A DNA stretch of 64,000 bases from Virgibacillus salexigens. Lineage in GTDB: Bacteria > Bacillota > Bacilli > Bacillales > Amphibacillaceae. The stretch's first letter is position 1. Every line of letters begins with the position of its first letter. Where the stretch lies: assembly GCF_014905415.1 (NCBI RefSeq), contig NZ_BNEO01000001.1:186001-250000 (forward strand), read 5' to 3'. Of the stretch, positions 23,234 through 32,023 are shown piece after piece. Below the pieces are notes generated by a model. The model was not told the DNA's origin and made no database searches. It saw nothing but the letters and a program-made list of their open reading frames with translations. The position numbers were made by a program, and so were the translations under genes.

Positions 23234-24703
23234 CTACTTTCCTTTTCCCTTATACTGTTCAACCAATGCAATAATAAAAGATTTCATATCAACAATTCGA
23301 GAGAAACGTGGCTTCATCTTTGTACCGGCAATGATGAGTGGTACAAGCGATTCTTGTTTATGCAATGATCCATGTGCAGCTCCACTTAGGTGAAATGGTG
23401 TAGATTGCGCTTTAAATTCACAACCAGGTTTCGCATTTACGACAATACAATTTGCTTGTTGCGAAAACAAAGCTCCATATAAACGAGCAAGCGCATCAGG
23501 AAAATCCCCATATTGCAGCTTATTCCCTTGCCATGATATATCTAACAGGTCAAGCCTCCCTTCTAAACTCCAAAATTGACCATAAACATCTTGATCTTCT
23601 CCATTTGGATGAAAGGTTAATCTTCCTTTATTCATGCCTGATTCTACATAGACAGACCCTTTTTCCTTCCATGCGATAACATCAATTCGATGATCATGTT
23701 TTAATTGTTTAATAATCGCATGTGTCTGCACCTTATCATCTAATTTATAAATATAAGCCATGCGTTGATTAACACAAAAAGCCAGTTGGTCTTTCTTTTG
23801 TATGGAACGCTGAATTTTAGCGATGCGGTACTTGGTCAAAACCTTTTGTAAATCAATTACCACATCTTTATATTTAATCCCTGTTGCAGAATGGCCATTA
23901 TCGCCAATAACAATCCAAATAGATTGTTTAATTGCCTCATTCCAATCCGAGTACATGTTTAAGATTTTTTGGATTTGACGATCCACCTTAACTATGCCTT
24001 TGATATCCATCGGTCCTTTAAAATGTAATCGTGCATCCATATCTTGAAAGATACAAAAAGTAAACGCTGGTAATTTATTTTTTCGTATTAAGTAACGAAG
24101 TTCTCTAGCGGTATATTTAAGATTACCAGCAGCGATCTGTGGGGTAAAAGCCGTAGGTCGGATCTTGGAAAATGTCCCTAAAGAAAAAAGCGAGGTAGCT
24201 TGGGTGGACCATTCTCCGTTTTTAAAATATGTAAAGGCGCTTAGAAATCGAGGTGTTTTTAATCGATGTGGGACATTCCCCCTGTAGACAAACGAATTAA
24301 TGGAACCAGAGGATATCCCCTCTTTAGCTAACTCTTCATAAATCGTACTTACATGATGACTTAAATGTTCATTATTCAAAGCATATAACATTTGATGTAT
24401 CGACCTTCGCATGCCTAAGCGAAATGTCTCACGAAACCCTGTCCCATAATTAACAAACTGGTTTTTCTCCATATCGAACCAACTTAACCCAGGTATATGA
24501 TGCTGATCAGCATACGTTCCGGTTAATAAACTACTATCAATCGTTACAGACATCGTAGGAAATGAACTAACCATTGCCGGATCATACAAGCCATTTTCCA
24601 TTAAAAATTGAAGTGCTGGAGCACGACCAGTTTGAACGGCAAGTTCCAGGGGATGAGCCATTAATGAATCAATATTTAATAAAATAATAGGTTTTTTCTC
24701 CAT
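23234..24703 (-). CDS. Alkaline phosphatase superfamily / type I phosphodiesterase-like protein
   Basis: 489 residues. N-terminal metal site with ILLNIDSLMA (Asp ligand), catalytic Thr region SSFPTMSVTIDSSLLTGTYADQHHIPGLSW, and later GDNGHSATG and GAAHGSLHKQESLVPLIIAG, the metal-ligand pattern of nucleotide pyrophosphatase/phosphodiesterase (NPP) members. No signal peptide, so probably cytoplasmic. Substrate unknown; position before a lipid-type glycosyltransferase suggests a sugar or lipid phosphodiester. Preceded by a SigG-like promoter. Confidence 0.78.
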   Translation of the reverse strand: MEKKPIILLNIDSLMAHPLELAVQTGRAPALQFLMENGLYDPAMVSSFPTMSVTIDSSLLTGTYADQHHIPGLSWFDMEKNQFVNYGTGFRETFRLGMRRSIHQMLYALNNEHLSHHVSTIYEELAKEGISSGSINSFVYRGNVPHRLKTPRFLSAFTYFKNGEWSTQATSLFSLGTFSKIRPTAFTPQIAAGNLKYTARELRYLIRKNKLPAFTFCIFQDMDARLHFKGPMDIKGIVKVDRQIQKILNMYSDWNEAIKQSIWIVIGDNGHSATGIKYKDVVIDLQKVLTKYRIAKIQRSIQKKDQLAFCVNQRMAYIYKLDDKVQTHAIIKQLKHDHRIDVIAWKEKGSVYVESGMNKGRLTFHPNGEDQDVYGQFWSLEGRLDLLDISWQGNKLQYGDFPDALARLYGALFSQQANCIVVNAKPGCEFKAQSTPFHLSGAAHGSLHKQESLVPLIIAGTKMKPRFSRIVDMKSFIIALVEQYKGKGK

Positions 24704-24746
24704 GTTCTTCCACCCTTACACAGTTAATAACGCGCTTGTCCTTTGT

Positions 24747-24776
24747 TAATATGAACAACGCAGACGTTAATATACA
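24747..24776 (-). promoter_or_regulatory. Candidate SigG (forespore) promoter
   Basis: Minus strand TGTATA (24771-24776), 17-base spacer, CATATTA (24747-24753), close to the SigG consensus (TGNATA, 17-18 bases, CATNNTA). It ends 43 bases before the ATG of the gene at 23234-24703. No SigA promoter of similar quality is visible here. Confidence 0.45.
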
Positions 24777-24802
24777 TGGACAATTTCACTCTATACAAAA
24801 TG

Positions 24803-24829
24803 AAAAAAACCCCATTAAATAATAGGGTT
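24803..24829 (-). terminator. Terminator after GntR gene
   Basis: Nine-base stem with one C-A mismatch, aaccccatt (24808-24816) with aatagggtt (24821-24829), 4-base loop, strong U-run in the minus transcript (A-run 24803-24809). Eleven bases after the gntR-type stop. Confidence 0.8.
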
Positions 24830-24840
24830 TATCCTGTCAA

Positions 24841-25551
24841 TCAAACATTATACTGCACCACATATCGATGGATTTCTGTTTGATAATAAGCTGTTGAATA
24901 TTCGACTAACGTTTCATCTATATTATAGGAATACCTCATTCTTTTTAGTAATGGTTTTTGATCGACCATTAATTTAGATGCTACTTTATCAGAAGGAATT
25001 TCTACATCGAATTCATCGTTAAAACGATTCATAACTAACCCCTTCTCATAAAGTAATTCATAGAGTGAACCTTGAAATACTTCTAAATCTAAGGCTAAAT
25101 GAGCAGTTATCGGAAAATAGTGAGTTAAATAAATATACGGCTGGTCATTTAACAAATATAGACGTTCTAAACAATAACATGCTTCTCCCATATGCTGTTG
25201 AAGAAATGGATTATCCTTCGTACGTACAGTAGAAATATTTATAGCTTCTTTTTTTAAATCAAATCCTTCCTTTATTAACAACTCTGAAAAATTCTGCCCT
25301 CTTGAAAGTTTCGGGGCAACTTTATTATCAATAACCTTGGTACCTATACCACTTCTTTTCTCTACATATCCTTCATTGGCTAACTGTTCAACAGCTTTGC
25401 GAATGGTTATTTTGCTTACAGAAAATTCTTGCTCAAGTACAGGCTCAGAAGGAATTAATTCATTTTTCGGATAATAGCCGCTAATAATTCTCTCCTTTAA
25501 AATATCTTTCACCTGAAAATATAAAGGTCCTTTTTTAGATGTTAGCTTCAT
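24841..25551 (-). CDS. GntR/HutC-family repressor with UTRA domain
   Basis: About 236 residues from ATG 25551 (MKLTSKKGPLYFQVKDIL), AAGGGA 7 bases upstream. N-terminal winged helix: SEPVLEQEFSVSKITIRKAVEQLANEGYVEKRSGIGT (residues about 34-70). C-terminal UTRA effector domain with LERLYLLNDQPYIYLTHYFP. Probably represses the catabolic operon at 25707-31070, responding to a phosphorylated or free sugar-acid intermediate. Own promoter at 25597-25624. The palindrome at 31138-31149 is its candidate operator. Confidence 0.88.
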   Translation of the reverse strand: MKLTSKKGPLYFQVKDILKERIISGYYPKNELIPSEPVLEQEFSVSKITIRKAVEQLANEGYVEKRSGIGTKVIDNKVAPKLSRGQNFSELLIKEGFDLKKEAINISTVRTKDNPFLQQHMGEACYCLERLYLLNDQPYIYLTHYFPITAHLALDLEVFQGSLYELLYEKGLVMNRFNDEFDVEIPSDKVASKLMVDQKPLLKRMRYSYNIDETLVEYSTAYYQTEIHRYVVQYNV

Positions 25552-25596
25552 AAAATCATCCCTTATCAGACTTCTTATCGCTTCTACCACAGATCT

Positions 25597-25624
25597 ATTT
25601 TACTATAAATAATCGTTTTAACAA
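25597..25624 (-). promoter_or_regulatory. Promoter of the GntR-family regulator gene
   Basis: Minus strand TTGTTA (25619-25624), 16-base spacer, TAAAAT (25597-25602). Between gntP-like and gntR-like genes. A hairpin without U-run (caaggc...gccttg, about 25659-25690) lies between the gntP stop and this promoter. Confidence 0.5.
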
Positions 25625-25706
25625 GAAAGATAAGCCTGATTCTTCGTATGTATGCGTGACAAGGCATCACTACGAGCTTGTGAGCCTTGCCATATTGGAA
25701 TACCAC

Positions 25707-27032
25707 TTAAATGAATATATCAATAATTAAAACCAATCCAAAAGCAATAAACGATAATAACGTTTCCAGGACTGTCCAGGTTTTAAAAGTCTCTTTTACT
25801 GTTAATCCAAGGTACTCTTTTACTAACCAAAAGCCGGCATCATTTACATGAGACAGCATAAGTGAGCCTGCTCCGGTTGCTATAACTAGTAATTCTAAAT
25901 TAACACCTGACATATTTGCAATAACAGGCGATACAATTCCTGCAGCAGTAGTAAGTGCTACGGTTGCTGAACCGGTAGCTACTCGAATTAATCCTGCAAC
26001 TACAAAAGCTAATACAATTGGAGATAGAGAAAAGTGCTGTGCCATTTGAGCAATCGTCTCCCCAACGCCACTTTCAATCAGAATTTCTTTAAATCCACCA
26101 CCTGCGCCAATAATTAATATAATGGAACCAATAGGCAGTATGCATTCATCTGTTAATTTCTTGATTAACTGCTTATCCATCCCTTGTCGAAAACCAAGCA
26201 AATAATATGCTGCAAAGCAGGCAAGTAACAATGCTATTACAGGACTTCCAATAAACACTAGAAATTCTGTAAATACGTCAGGTAATTCCAAGTAAGGTGC
26301 AAAAACAGATAGCAAGATTAATAGAATCGGCATTAAAATAATGAAAAATGAAACTCCAATACTAGGTAATTGTTGGGACGGTGATTCTGGACGAACAACG
26401 CTTGGCTCCCCTTTTGGAGCAACACGCTTATGTATCCACTTTGCAAAGAGTGGTCCTGCTATAATTGCTGGAGGAAGTGCAATGATGAGTGAATATAAAA
26501 GTACACTTCCTAAATTCGCACCATAAATGCTTATTGCGGTCATCGCTCCTGGATGAGGAGGTACGATACCATGTACAATGGATAAACCAGCAATTACTGG
26601 CAATCCAATCAACAATATATTTTGATTTGTCTTCTTTCGAATCGCAATGACCAGTGGCAATAATATAACAATTCCTACCTCAAAAAATACAGGTATCCCG
26701 ATAATAAAACCTGAAAACAGCATCGCCCAGGGCAGTTTTTTCTCCCCAAAGAGTCGCACAAAGTAATTAGCTATTTGTACGCCCGCACCAGAATCCGACA
26801 TCATCTTTCCTAAAATAGTACCGAAAGCTAGGATTCCGACTAAATGTCCTAATACGCTTCCAACACCCGATTCATAAGCTGTAACAATTGAATCCATGGA
26901 TAAACCAGACATAATTGCCAAGAACATACTTGCAACGGTTAAACTAATAAATGCATGCCAGTTCCACCATGATACACCCAAAATAACAATGACAATCGAA
27001 AGCAATGTAATAATTAACAAATATATATCCAT
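25707..27032 (-). CDS. GntP-family gluconate/sugar-acid:H+ symporter
   Basis: About 441 residues, at least 12 predicted spans; start ATG 27032 (MDIYLLIITLLSIVIVILG) with AAGGGG upstream. GntP-type segments: GSVLGHLVGILAFGTILGKMM, HGIVPPHPGAMTAI, GGFKEILIESGVG, and RVATGSATVALTTAAG. Brings in gluconate-like acids without phosphorylation. Separated by 89 bases from the kinase; a hairpin at 27098-27122 over the kinase stop may lower its expression. Substrate not fixed by sequence; operon context suggests an amino-sugar acid. Confidence 0.88.
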   Translation of the reverse strand: MDIYLLIITLLSIVIVILGVSWWNWHAFISLTVASMFLAIMSGLSMDSIVTAYESGVGSVLGHLVGILAFGTILGKMMSDSGAGVQIANYFVRLFGEKKLPWAMLFSGFIIGIPVFFEVGIVILLPLVIAIRKKTNQNILLIGLPVIAGLSIVHGIVPPHPGAMTAISIYGANLGSVLLYSLIIALPPAIIAGPLFAKWIHKRVAPKGEPSVVRPESPSQQLPSIGVSFFIILMPILLILLSVFAPYLELPDVFTEFLVFIGSPVIALLLACFAAYYLLGFRQGMDKQLIKKLTDECILPIGSIILIIGAGGGFKEILIESGVGETIAQMAQHFSLSPIVLAFVVAGLIRVATGSATVALTTAAGIVSPVIANMSGVNLELLVIATGAGSLMLSHVNDAGFWLVKEYLGLTVKETFKTWTVLETLLSFIAFGLVLIIDIFI

Positions 27033-27121
27033 CGAGTTTACCCCTTTGCTGTTAGTCATAAAGTTGTTTCATGTAACATCATAAAGCAATTGAACAAGGC
27101 GTCCTAAATGAAGAGGGATGC

Positions 27122-28138
27122 CTATCTTTTTAAATCCAAAGAAGCGTGATTCATCGCTTGGAAAATGTCATTTTCACTTGCTGTAGGTGTATCTCCCACA
27201 ACCGTATGAGCGAGCATAGCCGCAACGGTTGCAAACGCAACGGTTTTCTCAGGTGAAAATCCGTTGATTTCTCCATGTAAAATCCCACTTGTGTATGCAT
27301 CTCCTGCTCCAATTCGATCAAGTACTTGAAAAGATACAGGCTCAGCAAAAGTAAGTGAATTATCCTTATACATAAAACCCTGCAAGGAATGGAAATTTGC
27401 ACTGTCGATGACGCGATGCGTCCCAGCGATAACTGGAATTTGATACGTTTGTGCAACGATAGGGAGGAGATCGATCAATTGCTCCTTCCGTTCTAGCTTA
27501 TTTGTCTTTAATTCAAGAATATATTTTGCATCTTGTTCATTCATCATTACCAAGTCAGACAAATGGAGCATTTCCTCATAATGTGATTTCGCTTTTTTAT
27601 ACCCACCTTCTCCCCATAAAGATGGTCGATAATTACAGTCAAATACCACTTTTCCTCCATTTGCTTTCACTGCTTTAGCAAGCGATTTCATTTGACTTCG
27701 TACTTGATCATTCATTGCTAAGGTTATCCCGCAAAAATGAATGACATCGATCTCTTCAGCAATCTTCTGAAAATGATAGTTATCCGTTGTCGCTGTATTA
27801 AAGCTACTTTCTTGCCGATTACAGTAGGTAACTTGACTAGGACGTACTCCAAATCCATTTTCTAAAAAATACATTCCGAGATTTTCACCATTACGCGATA
27901 TATACGAAGGTACAATACCTAGTTTTTGAATAAATGACATTGCAGCATCACCTATCGGATTTTTCGGCAATGTAGATATCATGTAACCTGTATGACCAAG
28001 GCGTGCTACTGCTGAAGTAACATTGACTCCAGTCCCGGAGAAGGAATAATTCAATGTCCTTCCTTGTGCTAAAGACTCATACCCCGGAACCTGAAGTCGC
28101 ATCATGACTTCCCCAAATGCTGCAATGTGTTTACTCAT
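27122..28138 (-). CDS. PfkB-family sugar kinase, 2-keto-3-deoxygluconate kinase type
   Basis: About 338 residues. Ribokinase fold: AAFGEVMMRL start, GTGVNVTSAVARLG near residue 36, FDCNYRPSLW (typical of KDG kinases) and C-terminal catalytic DRIGAGDAYTSGILHG. Predicted to turn KDG into KDPG for the neighbouring aldolase. The ATG at 28136-28138 overlaps the aldolase stop (ATGAGTAA), showing coupling; an upstream TTG is less likely. Confidence 0.85.
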   Translation of the reverse strand: MSKHIAAFGEVMMRLQVPGYESLAQGRTLNYSFSGTGVNVTSAVARLGHTGYMISTLPKNPIGDAAMSFIQKLGIVPSYISRNGENLGMYFLENGFGVRPSQVTYCNRQESSFNTATTDNYHFQKIAEEIDVIHFCGITLAMNDQVRSQMKSLAKAVKANGGKVVFDCNYRPSLWGEGGYKKAKSHYEEMLHLSDLVMMNEQDAKYILELKTNKLERKEQLIDLLPIVAQTYQIPVIAGTHRVIDSANFHSLQGFMYKDNSLTFAEPVSFQVLDRIGAGDAYTSGILHGEINGFSPEKTVAFATVAAMLAHTVVGDTPTASENDIFQAMNHASLDLKR

Positions 28139-28886
28139 CGCTATCAACTAATTTCTTTGTCATTTGGATTAACTCTGCTACATCATCCACCTTTGTCTTC
28201 CCTGTAGCCTTGTCAATAATCGATGAATAAACATGAGGGATAATCTTAGGTACGTTTGCTTCTAGAGCGATTTGTAAAAGGCTTTCATAATTTTCTTTAT
28301 CGATACCACCTGTTGGCTCTAGTGCAAATCCTTCTTCTCCACATGCGTTTGCAACGGCCCGGTACTCTTCTTCATAACGTAAGCCTTTCATCGGGAAATA
28401 TTTTAATGCATCCCCTCCCATATCACGTACTAGTCCAATTGCTGTCTTAATCGGAACGATTGCTTGTTCATGTTGGGAGGCGCTAATTGGGCCTGTAGAA
28501 ATATTCACATAACCAACTTTTCCAGTCGGGGAAACCAATGCATTAATCCAACTATCCTCTCCTCCTAGCTTAGCTCGCGTTGCACCAACTGCCGGAAAAA
28601 CTTGGTTAATATGACTCCCTGGATATTGGCTGGCTATTTCAGCAACAACAGCAGCTTGACGATTATCACCTGCCCCAAGACCAATGGATACCGCCTCATC
28701 AATTGCTTTCCCATACTCCTTCATAGCCGCCACGGCTTGTTCAACTGTTTCATAATTTTTTGAAAGCACGCCAATTAATACGTAGCCATACGCAGCTTCA
28801 AAAACCTCTTTGGCATTCTCTATATCATCTGCCAAAACATTTAGAGCAACTCTGTCTTTATAGAATCGTTTTTTTATTGTAGACAT
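28131..28886 (-). CDS. DgaF-type KDGP aldolase family protein
   Basis: 251 residues. Contains NVLADDIENAKEVFEAA, SIGLGAGDN, NQVFPAVGATRA, YVNISTGPIS, LKYFPMKG and LEPTGGIDKENYES, the pattern of the DgaF/KDGP aldolase family (TIGR03581-like); the Lys in KYFPMKG is the likely Schiff-base residue. In Salmonella DgaF splits KDGP into pyruvate and glyceraldehyde 3-phosphate. Two bases after dgaE-like, overlaps the kinase by 8 bases. Confidence 0.88.
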   Translation of the reverse strand: MSTIKKRFYKDRVALNVLADDIENAKEVFEAAYGYVLIGVLSKNYETVEQAVAAMKEYGKAIDEAVSIGLGAGDNRQAAVVAEIASQYPGSHINQVFPAVGATRAKLGGEDSWINALVSPTGKVGYVNISTGPISASQHEQAIVPIKTAIGLVRDMGGDALKYFPMKGLRYEEEYRAVANACGEEGFALEPTGGIDKENYESLLQIALEANVPKIIPHVYSSIIDKATGKTKVDDVAELIQMTKKLVDSDE

Positions 28887-28888
28887 CT

Positions 28889-29992
28889 TTATTCTCCTCC
28901 AATGATTTCTTTTAATCTTGCAGCTATAATCTGAATATCATCAACTTGTAGTGGTCGTGGATCAATATCAAAGAAACCTTGTCTTATCCCATAATCACGG
29001 GTATAAATTGCAATTTCCCCATTGCGTAATTGATCTACTACATTACTTGCATCTATCTTTGCTAATTCAGGGTTCACTAGTATTCGCGCCCGATAGATAT
29101 TCCTTCCTGCTTCATCTTGAACAATAGTTACATCTACTCCAGTTAATTCACCTAAAGGAGTTAAAGCTTGCAACATTTCTTTTTCTTGTTCTGAATTATC
29201 TTCTTTATTGCCATACTCTTCTAATGCTTGAAGTAAACCAAAAGTTGTTTCCTTACCTACCTTCATGCTTCGCCCGATGCCATGCATTTGAACCTTTAAC
29301 CAATCAATGTACTTACGCTTCCCTCCGACAATTCCAGAAGTTGGTCCTTCAATTGCTTTTGAACCACTATAGATGGCTAAATCCGAATAGCAAACATATT
29401 TTTGTAAATCTCCTTCAGCAGCTGCATCTACAATAAGTGGCACCCGTTTATCCTTTGCTATCTTCCACGTTTCCTCTACAGAGATCATATTTTTTTGTAC
29501 AGCATGGTGCGATTTCACATAAAGAATAGCTGCCGTACGTTCCGAAACTGCTTCCTCTATATGTACAGCTTTCCCTTCATTTGCGTAGCCTACCTCTACA
29601 AGCTTCCCGCCGCCAAGATAAACCATTGTTTCGATTGGAGCACCATACTGAACGTTATGACCTTTTAAGATAATTACTTCATTTTTACTTAGTTCATCTT
29701 GATGCAGTCGTTCACTTTTGCGCTGATTACCTTCTGTAACAAGTGCAGCTACAGAAAGTGCTATCCCACTGGATGCGGAATTCACAACGATCGCAGCTTC
29801 CGAACCAAGTATACTAGCTGCATAATCTCCCGCCTTATCTACTAAATCTGCTATTTCTACATAGTTTTGTCCGCCATATTTCATTGCTTCCATAACCGTA
29901 TCACTTGGAGACGAAACACCAAGTATACTCATACGTCCACTTGCATTAATGACACGTTTCATTCCATACTTAGCATTCAATGATTTCCCCAT
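28889..29992 (-). CDS. DgaE-type PLP-dependent ammonia lyase (SelA fold)
   Basis: 367 residues. SelA/aspartate-aminotransferase fold with GSEAAIVVNSASSGIALSVAAL, IVDAAAEGDLQKY (PLP-contact Asp) and YSGSKAIEGPTSGIVGGK (PLP Lys). Matches the DgaE family, which removes ammonia from D-glucosaminate 6-phosphate; the absence of a PTS here suggests the unphosphorylated acid might be the substrate. Starts within the end of the amidohydrolase gene (23-base overlap). Confidence 0.87.
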   Translation of the reverse strand: MGKSLNAKYGMKRVINASGRMSILGVSSPSDTVMEAMKYGGQNYVEIADLVDKAGDYAASILGSEAAIVVNSASSGIALSVAALVTEGNQRKSERLHQDELSKNEVIILKGHNVQYGAPIETMVYLGGGKLVEVGYANEGKAVHIEEAVSERTAAILYVKSHHAVQKNMISVEETWKIAKDKRVPLIVDAAAEGDLQKYVCYSDLAIYSGSKAIEGPTSGIVGGKRKYIDWLKVQMHGIGRSMKVGKETTFGLLQALEEYGNKEDNSEQEKEMLQALTPLGELTGVDVTIVQDEAGRNIYRARILVNPELAKIDASNVVDQLRNGEIAIYTRDYGIRQGFFDIDPRPLQVDDIQIIAARLKEIIGGE

Positions 29993-31070
29993 TAATGATC
30001 ACTCCTTTAGGTTGAATTTGTTTAGAATAGCTTCGTTGTTCCCCTTCAGAATCAGTTAGTGCTGTCTGTTTATCTTTAATTGTAAATAGCGTTAAATTTG
30101 TTCGGTCTCCTACTTTAATTCGACCAAGCTCCGGCTTATCAAGCCAGTTAGCTGCATGAATCGTTACAGCATCAATTACATCTTCTAGTGAATATCCTAA
30201 ATATAAGAACTTTGTCAGCACATGGGCCATACTGTATACTGGACCATTTACTCGATTACCACGATAAATATCGGTACTTATCGTATTGAATTTTATACCG
30301 TGCTGCTTCGCTGCTTCTGCATACTTAAATGAAAAACTAGATGTCCCATGGCCAACGTCTAAATGAACCCCTCGATTCACGGCATCTGTCAAGACCTTTA
30401 ACGGTTCTCCATTTGCTTGAAATAAATTATTGGATTTACCGTTTAAGAAATGGGTGATAACATCACCTGCTTTTAAACAAGGAATAATATCTTCAACCTT
30501 TGGTGGTGCTGAACCAATATGTACCATTAAAGGTAATGCTGTCTTATTCGAAAGTTCTCTTGCGATTTTAAGAGGTTTCATCCCACTTTCTCCTACTACG
30601 CTTTTGCTCATTCTAGCCTTCAACCCGATGACAATATCATGATGGGTTTGTGCAGCATGAATGGCCTTTGCTTGATCAATCCAATTCAAATTGGATAGTT
30701 CATCTACTCTCGCTAATCCAATACGAGAAACATTTAAAAAAGCAAATAAGTTGGTTTTTGCTTGTCTTTTACTAGCCGCTAAATCTGCTATTCTATCAGC
30801 ACCACAGCTACCAGCATCAACAATAGTTGTTACTCCTTGTTTAACTCCAATTTGATCAACCTCATCTCCATAAGGATCAAATTCTGGAAAAGCATGAACA
30901 TGCAGATCAATCCACCCACTAGATATATAGTATCCGGAATAGTCGTATACATTTTCTCCTTGACCATATCCAGCTTTTGCTATATCTATGATTCTTCCTT
31001 TTTCTACTACAATGTCGATTATCGTTTCATCAGTACGTTTTACATTACGTACTACAAATCGATCCTTCAT
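29970..31070 (-). CDS. Amidohydrolase-superfamily deacetylase (COG3964 type)
   Basis: About 366 residues from ATG 31070, preceded by AAAGGTG and GGAG; another ATG two codons earlier sits too close to the site. Metal motif WIDLHVHAFPEFDPYG near residue 55, a Lys in IGLKARMS (bridging, carboxylated in this group), and LMVHIG / HFLNGK / DVGHGTSSFSF later. COG3964 members were misnamed dihydroorotases; characterised relatives remove acetyl groups from acetyl-(R)-mandelate and similar compounds. First gene of the operon: probably deacylates the incoming sugar acid. Confidence 0.82.
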   Translation of the reverse strand: MKDRFVVRNVKRTDETIIDIVVEKGRIIDIAKAGYGQGENVYDYSGYYISSGWIDLHVHAFPEFDPYGDEVDQIGVKQGVTTIVDAGSCGADRIADLAASKRQAKTNLFAFLNVSRIGLARVDELSNLNWIDQAKAIHAAQTHHDIVIGLKARMSKSVVGESGMKPLKIARELSNKTALPLMVHIGSAPPKVEDIIPCLKAGDVITHFLNGKSNNLFQANGEPLKVLTDAVNRGVHLDVGHGTSSFSFKYAEAAKQHGIKFNTISTDIYRGNRVNGPVYSMAHVLTKFLYLGYSLEDVIDAVTIHAANWLDKPELGRIKVGDRTNLTLFTIKDKQTALTDSEGEQRSYSKQIQPKGVIINGEIIEC

Positions 31071-31108
31071 CTCCATTCACCTTTTCTAATATTTATCGAT
31101 TTAAGAAA

Positions 31109-31137
31109 AGCATATCATGAAATTCTCCATAAGTAAA
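31109..31137 (-). promoter_or_regulatory. SigA promoter of the sugar-acid catabolic operon
   Basis: Minus strand TTTACT (31132-31137), 17-base spacer, TATGCT (31109-31114), about 40 bases before the amidohydrolase ATG. A 12-base perfect palindrome abuts the -35. Confidence 0.65.
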
Positions 31138-31149
31138 TATAACGTTATA
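31138..31149. promoter_or_regulatory. Palindromic operator candidate for the GntR-family regulator
   Basis: tataacgttata, a perfect 12-base palindrome directly upstream of and touching the -35 box. Size and AT-rich symmetry fit HutC/UTRA-type operators. Binding by the regulator encoded at 24841-25551 is an inference. Confidence 0.5.
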
Positions 31150-31320
31150 ATGTTTGATGAAATTAGATGATTTACATTCTGAACATTGTTCCTACAGTAC
31201 GACCACAACTAAGTTGGCAAGTCGCTTACCAAAGGAACCCCCACATTTTCACTTAACTGCTATTATACTAGCCAAAACTACGAATCAGCTTATTCTAATA
31301 CAGATTGTAATCAAATAATT

Positions 31321-31374
31321 AAAAACCGAACGAAACCGAATAGAAAGGAACAAGTTCGAATTTCGTTCGGTTTT
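31321..31374 (-). terminator. Terminator after YesL-like gene
   Basis: Fourteen-base perfect stem aaaaccgaacgaaa (31322-31335) with tttcgttcggtttt (31361-31374), long loop. U-run on both strands, so it could stop transcription both ways. It lies 39 bases after the YesL-like stop. Confidence 0.8.
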
Positions 31375-31412
31375 CTCTTAACTGGCATTTTTTTGTCCGA
31401 CTTCCCGTTATT

Positions 31413-32000
31413 TCAAAAAATACAATCTGTTTTGCGATCAAACTGTACGATTAAATAGATTGAAAGACTCACTCCAAAAAAGAAAGTCACACCGGGTAAT
31501 ACATATAGTGATAGGATAAGACCTAAGAAAACGATCATATAAATAGCGTTATTTTTGGGATATAATAAAACAAGCATAAACGATTTCTTTATTTGTCCGA
31601 TTATTTGTCCATTCAAATCAACTTGTCTGAAGAAATGAATCACACTTAACAATAGGAAACCTAACATCCCCAAAACCATCCATTTAAACAGTACATAATC
31701 GGGATGAATAATGACTAGATTTGTACTAATTAATAGGACCATTGCTTGCCAAAGCATACCTGCTTTATTCAATGAGAAAAACGATGTCATGTACACATGA
31801 TGAAATTGCTGAAACAATGCTTTTGTCGTCGAAGTATCCGACTGAAAATCTTTCCAAATATGAAATAAGGCATAGGTGGCTGGGAAAATACCAAAGATGA
31901 TACACCCGCAAACACTGAAAATTACCCAAAGTAGTTGTAAATATGCAAACCAATATAATTGTTGCAGTATATTCGTATATTTTTCTAAAATGACCCGCAT
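31413..32000 (-). CDS. YesL-like DUF624 membrane protein
   Basis: 195 residues with about four to five spans; the GCIIFGIFPATYALFHIWKDF segment is the DUF624/YesL hallmark. In Bacillaceae these proteins are encoded with YesMN sensors and sugar importers; the molecular role is unknown. Last gene of the transporter operon, 23 bases after the permease. Confidence 0.83.
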   Translation of the reverse strand: MRVILEKYTNILQQLYWFAYLQLLWVIFSVCGCIIFGIFPATYALFHIWKDFQSDTSTTKALFQQFHHVYMTSFFSLNKAGMLWQAMVLLISTNLVIIHPDYVLFKWMVLGMLGFLLLSVIHFFRQVDLNGQIIGQIKKSFMLVLLYPKNNAIYMIVFLGLILSLYVLPGVTFFFGVSLSIYLIVQFDRKTDCIF

Positions 32001-32023
32001 TCATGACACCGCCCTTTATTGAA

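Larger units (their letters stand above)
31077..31412. other. Gene-less stretch between catabolic operon and transporter
   Basis: 336 bases. Holds the promoter and palindrome of the catabolic operon (31109-31149) and the terminator of the transporter operon (31321-31374). The rest (31150-31320) has no open frame with a ribosome site and no other strong signal except a weak dyad gaac-att-gttc at 31191-31201. Confidence 0.6.

Noticed and set aside
31191-31201. gaac-att-gttc dyad as a LexA box
   Set aside because: It lacks the outer C/G and has a 3-base instead of 4-base centre; no SOS gene follows.
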